A stretch of 64,000 bases of DNA from Papilionanthe hookeriana x Papilionanthe teres. Taxonomy: Eukaryota; Streptophyta; Magnoliopsida; Asparagales; Orchidaceae. How positions within the stretch are numbered: the first letter of the stretch is position 1; every line of letters starts with the position of its first letter. Location of the stretch: assembly GCA_022702705.1 (NCBI GenBank), contig CM040427.1, positions 77,984,209 to 78,048,208 on the forward strand, written 5' to 3'. Positions 56,439-64,000 of the stretch are shown one piece after another. The notes below the pieces were generated by a model. The model worked only from the letters and a program-made list of their open reading frames with translations, made no database searches and was not told the DNA's origin. The position numbers were made by a program, and so were the translations under genes.

Positions 56439-56639
56439 GCGCAAGGGAAAATATATTAAACTAAAAGGAAGGTTACAAATAGGTTGGATGAAAGTGCCCA
56501 AGTTGACACCCTAACCACCCGGCATACAACACACACAAAGGAAATACATGTATACTCAAAAGAAACTAAACCATAAATAAATGCTACATCAAAAGTATGC
56601 AAATACTCAAATATTCAGGTAGCTTGAGAGGGGATCATT

Positions 56640-57907
56640 TTAGCTTTGCCTCTGCCTCTGGTTCTAAAACGAGAGCCAGCTAACAAATTATTAAGTTTAC
56701 TGTCATTGTCCGAAGCAACCAGTGTATCATCTATTAGGTTCGACAGTAAGCCTCCATTCTTCTTCTTTCTCCTGGATGCGTATACCTGCTATTCTTCATC
56801 CGAAGACTGACTCATATGATCAGTGAATTGGTCTATAGTTTGCCATACAAGTGTAAGTTGTTTAACATTGGCAGCTTCCACATGCTGTACCAACTGATCT
56901 TTTATTGGATCAAGGGAGCACTCTCTTGGGTCTTGGCATGTAAGTGAACCTTCTTCAATAACAATAGTGATATCGACACTTTTGAGTGAATATCTGGGAG
57001 AACCGAATGGGAAGGAATAGGAGTCTCAACTTGTTGGGTTAGATGTAGGTTGTCATCAGGTTTAGTGGGAGCAGGTTCAAGCTCTTGGGAAGCACGAGCA
57101 GTAATAACATCTTCCTGCTTTTGACTATTGGGTTTCAACTGTGGGTGTAATCTAAAACATTTCTATTGCGTGTGCCCAAACATCTTGCAGTGATTACAGT
57201 AGTAAGGTTTTTGTTCCATAATGATTTGTTGCCAATAACCATTGTGAGCAGTCCCGAGCCAGAATTCTTCTACCTCTAGTAGTGTAATATCCATTTCTAT
57301 CAAAATCCATGCAGAAGGCCTTGACAAATTAATTGTAGGTATGTCTAACTGCATTGGTTTCCCAAGGATAGTCCCAATAGCATATAGCACATGATGATCG
57401 AAAAATTGAAGCTTGAGTTCCAGTAATTACAACCAAATAGGCGCAATGAGAGGTTCTTGACTGAGATCAAAATCAGGGGTCCATTTAAGTAGTTTTATGT
57501 GTTTGCCCTCAATTAGGATGAATTTTTTTGAGAATATCCTTGTATAGTCCTTTTTTTATGCTCAGTTGTATCATAACATGCCTAGTCTCAATTAGTTTGA
57601 AATCATAAAAAACCTTCCTGATAATCTTCATCTTAGGGCAACCTAATTGGAACTTTCCAATTAGTGTAAATTTGTATTTTTCTGCAAGGGATGAAATTTC
57701 AGCGTCAGTGAAGAATATTGCTGGTTTGCTCGTCTTTTTCCTTACTTTTTTGATGAGATTGCAATCTCCATGTCCCGCAACAGAATCATGGTATGACTGT
57801 GGAAATACCAGACTATCTCCAAGGTGAAAATGGGCGCTGCGTTTGTCTACCACTGAAGCATAGAAGGGTTTGCCCACCCCTGAAATAGGTTTAGTCCCAA
57901 CTGCCAT
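56640..57907 (-). pseudogene. LINE ORF1 (DUF4283 and CCHC knuckle), frameshifted
   Basis: The start ATG at 57,907 (MAVGTKPISGVGKPF) begins 132 open codons with the DUF4283-type block 'PAIFFTDAEISSLAEKYKFT' and 'LIGKFQLGCPKMKIIRK'. A stop and a frameshift lie near 57,390-57,510. The next piece (57,163-57,390) has 'GKPMQLDIPTINLSRPSAWI' and the zinc knuckle 'CNHCKMFGHTQ', with a stop codon just before the final KC. The C-terminal tail is variable and ends near 56,640. In live LINEs this protein binds the element RNA. Confidence 0.85.
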
Positions 57908-57959
57908 GAAGTCAAGCTAAGCTATTGAACCTGAGCAGTCGAGCTGAAGTAGTCGAAAT

Positions 57960-58211
57960 TGAGCCTAGTACGCGTGATGTCGAGCGGGCAGCGACGAAAT
58001 CGACAACGACAAAGGACGAGCATGATGAAGCAATCGAATCGAAGCGGCAAAATGCAGGAAACGACGGCGACAAAGGAGTCGAAGCCGAGCCGAGTACGCG
58101 TGATGTCGAGCGGACAGCGACGAAACAGACGATGAAATTGACGACGACGAAGGTCGAGCACGATGAAGCAAGAATCAAATAGAATTGAAGTAGCATAATG
58201 TAGGAATCGCC
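57960..58211 (-). repeat. Two 126-bp tandem monomers in the LINE 5' UTR
   Basis: 'GTACGCGTGATGTCGAGCGG' occurs at 57,968 and 58,094, exactly 126 bp apart. The sequence after each aligns (CAGCGACGAAA..., GAGCA(T/C)GATGAAGCAA). The stretch is rich in CpG in an AT-rich window. Because 126 is a multiple of three, long open frames arise on both strands. These are not genes. Confidence 0.85.
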
Positions 58212-58265
58212 ATGGACGAAACCCTAATAGAGCAAAGGCGAGAGCAGGAAGGCCATTTTTTTTAT

Positions 58266-58272
58266 GAGTAGA

Positions 58273-58313
<41 letters not shown>
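58266..58313. repeat. Target duplication of LINE copy 2, 5' side: GAGTAGAGAAT plus (AT)n
   Basis: GAGTAGAGAAT followed by about 18 AT units, matching 56,397-56,431. Confidence 0.7.
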
Positions 58314-58315
<2 letters not shown>

Positions 58316-58877
58316 TGCACGATGATTGTCATCAAGCTCCTCTATAATCTTTAGAGTACTTTCTACGCATCTGTTTTTGTCTATAGAGAGGCATGAGCTG
58401 ATCTTCGAATGCTTTTTTCATGGAAACCAACTCATTAGGACATATGCATATATTCAACTCTTTGGAAATAGTTCTTCACCTTCCAAGGGTGGTAATGTAA
58501 GTGCAATTATCAGAGAAGTTCTCCATTAGTTTCTATTTTTTATTACAATAAAAATATCATAATTGCTTTCTTATTTGAGAGTGATCCCTCCATGGAGACT
58601 TTCTTGTTTGTATGATTTTTTTTTTAATGAATTCCTTTGTTTTGAGAGAATTGGCCTTGATGAAGATTTTCTTATTTAGGGATTACTTCTCTACGACTTT
58701 GCTTTATTTGTTTTCCTCTACTATAATAACTAGTAGAGGCATACAATGATTAAAGCAATGTATATGCTATTAAATATTATATGCTTTGCAAGCCAAAAAG
58801 CCTCCCTTGTCTCATTTGGATGCCAACCTGTTCTCCTTTCTCGTTGTTATAGAAAGTAAAAAAATCTGAACCTTGTA
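58314..58877. other. No gene recognised
   Basis: Flank between the LINE cluster and the copia LTR. A 67-codon ORF (58,326-58,529) has no known motif. Confidence 0.5.
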
Positions 58878-59053
58878 TGTTAGAAAGTTTGTATATTAGG
58901 AAATTTGATATAAGGTAACCTAATTAGAAGAGATCTAATTATAGGATATTTTCTATATTAGACTTATTCCTAATATAGAGAGTTGGGAGTGTGTATAAAT
59001 ATGTAATATTGTTTTCAATTGTAAATAAGAAGAGAGAAAGCTTTCTCGTCACA
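58878..59053 (+). repeat. Copia 5' LTR (176 bp)
   Basis: Begins TGTTAGAAAGTTTG and ends CTCGTCACA, followed at once by the primer site. A TATA box (TATAAATA) lies at about 58,996-59,003, and an 'AATAAG' signal near 59,023 marks the R region. The LTR is short but within the copia range. The partner LTR is outside the window, so the edges rest on TG...CA and the primer site. Confidence 0.75.
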
Positions 59054-59067
59054 TGTATCAGAGCATT
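59054..59067 (+). promoter_or_regulatory. Copia primer-binding site (initiator tRNA-Met)
   Basis: TGTATCAGAGCATT, one base short of the usual TGGTATCAGAGC. It starts directly after the LTR. Confidence 0.8.
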
Positions 59068-59665
59068 GTTGAATTGTCTCTTCTGCATATCTTCGTTCAA
59101 CACCGTCTGTGTTGATAGAATGAATTTATATCTTTAGTTGCGTTGCAGCATACCTAGACGTTTTCAACTTCATCATTTACATTGCTTGATGGCCTCATCT
59201 GCATCTTCAATTTTGCTCGAAGGCTTTGTCTGCTTCAAACGACGGCTGCAAAGCTTTGAACAATGTCTTTGCATTCTTTATGTGTAGTTCTGTCGATCAA
59301 ACGAATCGACGTCTTCGGCTTTGTCATCTACATCTCGAGACCACTCTGACATCATCATCTTCATTTGCATCGCTCAACCACGTCATCTACATCTTCAGTT
59401 TCGTCTTCGACTTTGTTTGAAGGCTTCGTCGGCATTATTCGAAGGCTTCATCGGTTTCGTCAGCTTAGGTCGCTGATTTCGACAACTTCTTCGGCTTTAG
59501 TTGGTGTGTGTTTATCTTCCACAATCGTTGAAGCATTTGTCTCCTAAGGCTCGGTATCATTCTTCTCGAAAGTTCATCTCACTCTTTGGCTCATCCGTAT
59601 TGTTGCATTGAGGAAACTACTAGTGGAACTAGGTGATTCAATCTTCTTGAAAATTAGGTGATAAT
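59068..59665 (+). other. Copia leader with a degenerate CTTCG/CATC-rich repeat
   Basis: Between the primer site and gag the sequence is made of imperfect repeats such as 'TCGAAGGCTTCGTCG', 'TCATCTACATCT' and 'GTCTTCGGCTTTG'. Short ORFs (60-64 codons) here are low-complexity readings. In copia RNAs this is the untranslated leader. Confidence 0.55.
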
Positions 59666-59666
59666 C

Positions 59667-60500
59667 ATGGTTGTGGATCAGAAACATATTATGACAAATT
59701 TAGTGTCATGGGTGGCTAAAATTACAGATGAAATATTAAATGACGTTAAATATCTTTATTAGAATAAAATTATGAGACTATTAAATAGTATTTCTCAAGA
59801 AAGTCACCTTATTGATAATCCTCCAATTAAGACTGATTTGAATTATTTTGAGCGAATGAGAATTAATGCCCAACTTTTAATACAATTGCAGAATTCTATC
59901 GAACCCATTTACTCTATTAATGTTACTCATAGTGAATGGTAAAGATGCGTTGAATTAATTAATATTTGTGTTTTTTAAGAGAGAATACTTCTCAAATTAT
60001 TGATTTATGCAAGGAGTTCTATTTAGTTGAACAACAAGGTCAATCACTTAACACCTATTACATGCACTTTAAATGTGTTTATGAAGAGTTGAACACACGA
60101 TTGCCATTCATTACCAGCGTTCAAATTCAACATGCTCAAAGAGAACAAAAGGTTATTATGAGTTCTTTAGCTAACCTTAACTTTTAGCATGAAGGTGTCC
60201 AATCACAAATCTTATTTGACCTGAATGTATTATTCTAATGGAAGCCTATACTAGAGTACTATGTACGATTCTGAGTTCTCAGACTTCATTCTTACAACAA
60301 TTTAGTGCTCGTGCTAGTTAAAAAATTACATATATTAGTAAACCTCAATCTGAAGACAATTACAGAAGTGAAATGCTGAATTCTTGAAATCAAGGATCGA
60401 AGGTAATGTACTATTACTGTCATGAACCTAGTCGTACAAAGTGGACATGTTAGAAGTCGCTCAAAAAAATCAGAAGGATTCTAAATCATAGTCAGCTCAC
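59667..60500 (+). pseudogene. Copia gag
   Basis: Begins at an ATG near 59,667 (MVVDQKHIMTNLVSW). After stops, the best block (59,966-60,187) carries 'LCKEFYLVEQQGQSLNTYYM' and 'VYEELNTRLPF', the typical copia gag (UBN2-like) signature. The zinc knuckle near 60,408-60,450 reads YYYCHEPSRTKWTC, so the first Cys of CX2CX4HX4C is Tyr. Two or more stops and frameshifts. It would package the element RNA if intact. Confidence 0.82.
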
Positions 60501-60599
60501 ATGGTCACTACTAATGAGGCTTTCAAACTCTCGATCTCTGCAGATGAATATACTAAGTTCATTAAATTTCAGGAAAAGATGATATAATCCCCATTTATC

Positions 60600-60880
60600 A
60601 TTGTCTTTGTTGAGTCAGGTAACAATGATAATTGTCTTCTTTCCTCTTCCACACAATGGGCCATTTATTTTGATGCTACAAATCACATGATAGGTAATCC
60701 CAAACAATTTTATATCTTTTATAAGCACCTTTCTTCCGTCACTTTAGCAAATGGATTTACCTCTAATGTTGTTGGTTTTGACGCCATCAATGTTACAACC
60801 ACATTGCCTCTAACTTTGTTCTCAGTTTTCCTCAATTGCTTTTAATCTTGTTTTTTATCATAGTTATACATGTCCTTAAT
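60600..60880 (+). pseudogene. Copia protease remnant
   Basis: 'WAIYFDATNHMIGNPKQF' near 60,657-60,710 aligns with the copia protease start (WI.DSGA.DHMTGN). The catalytic Asp-Ser-Gly reads Tyr-Phe-Asp here, so the site is destroyed. 'LSSVTLANGFTSNVVGFD' follows as expected. Confidence 0.75.
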
Positions 60881-61269
60881 TTTTTTATTTTATTCTTTTC
60901 GACCATAGTCTATTTCAGAATTTTATGAAGAAGAAGATTATTGGTAAATGATGAGAATCAGGGCGGCTATACATTTTGTCTCTACCCCTGGCTTGTTCCA
61001 GCACCTTATCTCCTTTTGTGATCCATGATTGATTAGAATACCCATTACTTTCAATGCTAAAAAAGTTCTACCCTTAGTTATTTCAACAGCTATCATTTTT
61101 AGATTGTGATTCATGTTAATTTACTAAACACCATCGGTTATATTCTATTCCAAATAGCAAGTCATTGTTTTAAGTTGGTTCATTCTAATTTTTAGGACCT
61201 TTTCCTGTTTTATTTAATATATTTCAATATTTTGTCACTTTTTTGAATGATTTTTCTCGCATGACTTTA

Positions 61270-62076
61270 GTTTTACTTTCTAAAATCTCTTACTGAGTTA
61301 TTGTCACATTCTCAATCTTTTTTTGTCAAAATTAAAGCTCAATTCATTGTTTCGGTTAATTTTCTGATAAGTAATAATGCAAAAGAATATTTTTTAGCTC
61401 CTTTTCAGACTTATATGACACAAGACATGATGCTTCACCAGTCATCTTGTGTCGATGCTCTATCTCAAAATAGATTAGTTAAAAGGAAAAATAGTCATCT
61501 TCATAGATGGTTAGAGTTCTTTTATTTGAAGCGAATGTGCTTAAATAGTTCTGGGTTGATGTAGTTTCTACTCCGTGTTTTTTGATTAATCAGACGTCTT
61601 CGACTTTTCTATAAAACTAAACGCCCTACGTTGGTTATTTGTTCGTGATACTCATTCACAAGTTTTGAAGCTGGAGCCGAAGTCATTAAGGTGTCTTTCT
61701 AAATTATCCTCATTTGCAAAAAAGGTATCAATATTTTTTGCCTCTTTTAAATAGATAAAAGATTTCCGTTGATGTCTCTTTTCATGAACAAATCCCATTT
61801 TTTGGTGACTCATCGGTGCCTAAATTCTCATAAGATTCTGATGAGTTGTTAATATATCACATCATAGGTTCAAATTCCACTCTATGTCCATCTTCAGTGC
61901 CTCAATCTAGACCATCTATCACTAATCTTTACTCGAGAAGACCTCATCCCTGTGATCCTAGTCCATCAGAGTTATCATCTTCCTCAATGGATCTTCCTCC
62001 CGATGACCTTGATTTACCATTGTTCTTAAAAGAAATAATGACCAATTTGCCTATCCTATTTTCTCGTGTTACAATA
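61270..62076 (+). pseudogene. Copia integrase core and C-terminal linker remnant
   Basis: 'FFVKIKAQFIVSVNFLISNN' with 'AKEYFLAPF' (61,319-61,410) matches the second-Asp region of copia integrases, but that Asp (usually RSDNG.EY) has become Asn. 'LHQSSCVDALSQNRLVKRKN' follows at the Glu region, with Lys where the Glu usually stands. The linker (61,846-62,076) is Ser/Pro-rich ('SSVPQSRPSITNLYSRRP'), as in copia polyproteins between integrase and RT. The HHCC part upstream (60,900-61,270) is unreadable. Confidence 0.8.
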
Positions 62077-63150
62077 ACAACAACAACAAAGCCTTAATCC
62101 CTCAGTGGGTCGGCTACATGAATCCTTATTCTCTATTGCGTTCTATTTAATTTCATATTTTCATTTAATTCTAATAAATTAAGATCTTTTTTAATACAAT
62201 AAGCCCAAGTCTTCCTAGGTCTACCTCTTCCTTTTTTTAGCATAAGTCGAATCTAAAACATCTACTCTCCTAATCGGATCATCAGATGGTCGGCATTTAA
62301 TGTGTCTAAACCATTTAAGGCGACTCTCTAATTTTGTCCATCACTGGAGCTACACCAACCCTATCACGGATATATTCATTTCGCATTTTATCTCTAAGTG
62401 TAAAGTCACTCATCCACCTAGTCATTCTCATCTCGACAACACTTAACTTAGTATTATACTTCTCTTTTAAAGACCAACATTCAACGCCGTAGAGCATTGT
62501 AGGTCTCACCGCCATCTTATAAAATTTTCCTTTCAGTCTGAGCGGTACTTTTCTATCACACAATAGGCCCATTTCTCCGCTTCAACCAACCAACTTGAAT
62601 TCTACTAATAACATCCCCATCTATATTACCATTGCTTTGAACAATCGACCCGAGATATCTAAATCGTTCACACCTTTTAATAATTTGATCACCCAAAGTT
62701 ACACTTCTGTCACTAGAGCTGCTACTTCTAAAATTACATTCCATGTATTCAGTTTTAGTTCTACTCAAACGAAGACCTTTAGAGTCCTCCATAATTCATG
62801 TTTTTTCTGGGCTTTTTCTCTCGTCTTATCCACGAGAAGGATATCATAAGCAAAATACATACACCAAGGTACATCCTCTTGTAAATGTCTAGTAAGACTA
62901 TCCATAACTAAAGCAAAAAGATATGGGCTTAAAGCCGATCCCTGATGTAATCCAACAGAAATAGGAAAATATTTGGTCAATCCTCCTTCTGTTTGAACAC
63001 AAGTAACAACTTTAGTATATATATCTGTAATGACTTGAATATAAGTCATAACAACACCTTTCTTCTGAAGTACACTCCAAAGAATATCGCTTGGAACCTT
63101 ATCGTAAGCTTTTTTCTAAATCATTAAAAATCAAATGAGTTATCTTCTGT
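62077..63150 (-). pseudogene. RTE-clade LINE fragment inserted in the copia element
   Basis: On the minus strand: 'HLIFNDLEK' near 63,120, 'DKVPSDILWSVLQKKGV', 'VGLHQGSALSPYLFALVMDS', then the catalytic box, where Tyr-Asp replaces the usual Asp-Asp ('MYFAYDILLVDKTRE'). After it come 'GLRLSRTKTEYMECNF', 'FRYLGSIVQSNGNIDGDVIS' and 'FYKMAVRPTMLYGVECWSLK'. The 3' end is a GTT-rich tail (plus-strand 'ACAATAACAACAACAACAAA' at 62,078-62,097), usual for RTE elements. It is 5'-truncated and lacks the endonuclease. Because copia coding resumes on both sides, the LINE came later than the copia. Confidence 0.88.
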
Positions 63151-64000
63151 TAACTAACTATAATGAGTTATCTTTCACTTTTTGCTTATTTGTTGCTTCT
63201 ATTCACTCTATTGAGGTTTCAAGGCCTATTTAACAAACCCTATCCAATTCTGAGTGGCGAGCAATGATGCTTGATGGGATGAAAGCCTCAATTGAAAATG
63301 GAATTTGGGAACTAGTTGAACTACATTATGTCAAAAAAGTTGTTGGCTGTAAGTGGGTCTTTGCATTTAAATTCGATTCTGACAGATCTGTAGCTCCTCT
63401 CAAAACTCGGTTGCTAAGGGCTATGCTCAAACTTATGGGATCGACTACTTGGACACATTCTCTTCGGTAGCAAAGTTGATTTCAGTTCGCCTACTTCTGT
63501 CATTGTCTGTAATGAATAATTGGCCCCTACACCAATTGGATGTGAATAATGATTTTCTTCATGATGATCTTTTAGAAGACGTATACTTGGAATAACCCTT
63601 AGGGTTTATTGCTCGGGGGGAGTTTGGGAAAGTATGTCATCTTTGGATGTTCTTATATGGAAACAAAGCCCTTGAGCATGATTGGAAAATTTAGCCAAGC
63701 AATAGAAGGGTTTGGGATTAGAAAATTTTTAGGCGATCATACTGTTTTCTATAAGCAATACGCTTCGGGAATCATTCTACTGGTGATTTATGTTGATAAC
63801 AATATTATTATTGGAAGCGATGTACAATGAATCCTGTCATTGAAATCATTTCTTCAAAATCAATTCAACACACAAGTTCTGGGTTTCTTAAAGTACTTGG
63901 GGATTGAGGTATAAAGTAGCAAGAAGAGTATCTTTCTATCTTAATAGAAGTATGTGTTGGATTTGTTGGTAGAAATTGGAAATTAGGGGTCAGATCATGC
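63151..64000 (+). pseudogene. Copia reverse transcriptase, partial at the window end
   Basis: 'EWRAMMLDGMKASIENGIWE' and 'KKVVGCKWVFAFKFDSD' (63,254-63,383) start the RT. Then, in shifting frames, come 'YLDTFSSVAKL', 'PLHQLDVNNDFLHDDLLEDV', 'ILLVIYVDNNIIIGSD' (63,774-63,824) and 'YLGIEV'. The catalytic box is YVDN instead of YVDD. Stops and frameshifts throughout. It is cut by the window end at 64,000 before RNase H. Confidence 0.88.

Larger units (their letters stand above)
56432..58265 (-). mobile_element. L1-type LINE copy 2: complete ends, ORF1 only
   Basis: A 1.83-kb element on the minus strand bounded on both sides by the same GAGTAGAGAAT(AT)n target sequence. In order: a CpG-rich 5' UTR with two 126-bp tandem monomers (57,960-58,211), ORF1 (57,907 to about 56,640), and a short 3' UTR ending 'CCCTTGCGCTTTTCTAA' before the AT tract. 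There is no endonuclease-RT ORF. It could only have moved with enzymes from another LINE, or it lost ORF2 by internal deletion. Confidence 0.75.
58878..64000 (+). mobile_element. Ty1/copia LTR retrotransposon, plus strand, running past the window end
   Basis: 5' LTR, initiator-Met primer site, gag, protease, integrase and RT follow in the copia order (integrase before RT). An RTE LINE fragment at 62,077-63,150 interrupts it between integrase and RT. All domains carry stops, frameshifts or lost catalytic residues. RNase H and the 3' LTR lie beyond 64,000. Confidence 0.9.

Noticed and set aside
57922..58335. ORFs of 68-137 codons on both strands with internal repeats
   Set aside because: By-products of two 126-bp tandem monomers and an (AT)n tract.

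Overview
This is plant nuclear DNA (an angiosperm; I cannot name the species). It is AT-rich and consists almost entirely of old transposable elements. I see only one stretch that looks like a host gene. The evidence for a plant is an Athila-type Ty3/gypsy element primed by tRNA-Asp, Ty1/copia fragments, L1-type and RTE-type LINEs, a hAT remnant, MITEs with plant-type ends, and a GC-rich first exon with a clean GT splice donor.

Layout. 1-4.3 kb is an old repeat whose inverted counterpart lies at about 26.0-29.9 kb. 4.6-9.66 kb holds two pieces of a minus-strand copia element (gag-protease plus LTR, then LTR plus pol), separated and followed by copies of another repeat. 9,665-23,092 is one whole Athila-like element on the minus strand. 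It has two LTRs, a 5-bp target duplication (tgcat), a tRNA-Asp-type primer site, gag, protease, RT, RNase H, integrase, an env-position ORF and a polypurine tract. All of its ORFs are broken. It carries clusters of a 14-bp palindrome spaced 21 bp apart in both LTRs and at two internal places.

23.1-32.5 kb is repeat-derived and includes two degenerate tandem arrays with periods of roughly 160 and 175 bp. 33.5-34.1 kb is a long imperfect inverted repeat. 35,129-35,347 is a complete Mutator-type MITE with 9-bp target duplications. 37,847-37,943 looks like the first coding exon of a host gene, perhaps DCN1-like; no further exon was recognised.

40.2-46.2 kb is a MITE cluster amplified as tandem units of about 1.08-1.09 kb and interrupted by an RTE LINE fragment. 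46.9-50.6 kb holds gypsy remnants and a hAT transposase C-terminus. 52,993-53,273 is a Tourist-like MITE with a TTA duplication. 55.1-58.3 kb holds two L1-type LINE copies on the minus strand. One lies at the 5' end of the other, and both lack ORF2. 58,878 to the window end is a plus-strand copia element (176-bp LTR, iMet primer site, gag, protease, integrase, RT), split by an RTE LINE fragment at about 62.08-63.15 kb.

Nothing here works as a pathway. The window records layered insertions: MITEs and LINEs into older LTR elements, tandem amplification of MITE clusters, and decay by stops, frameshifts and G-to-A type changes at catalytic codons. The most unusual signal is the 21-bp palindrome array in the Athila element.
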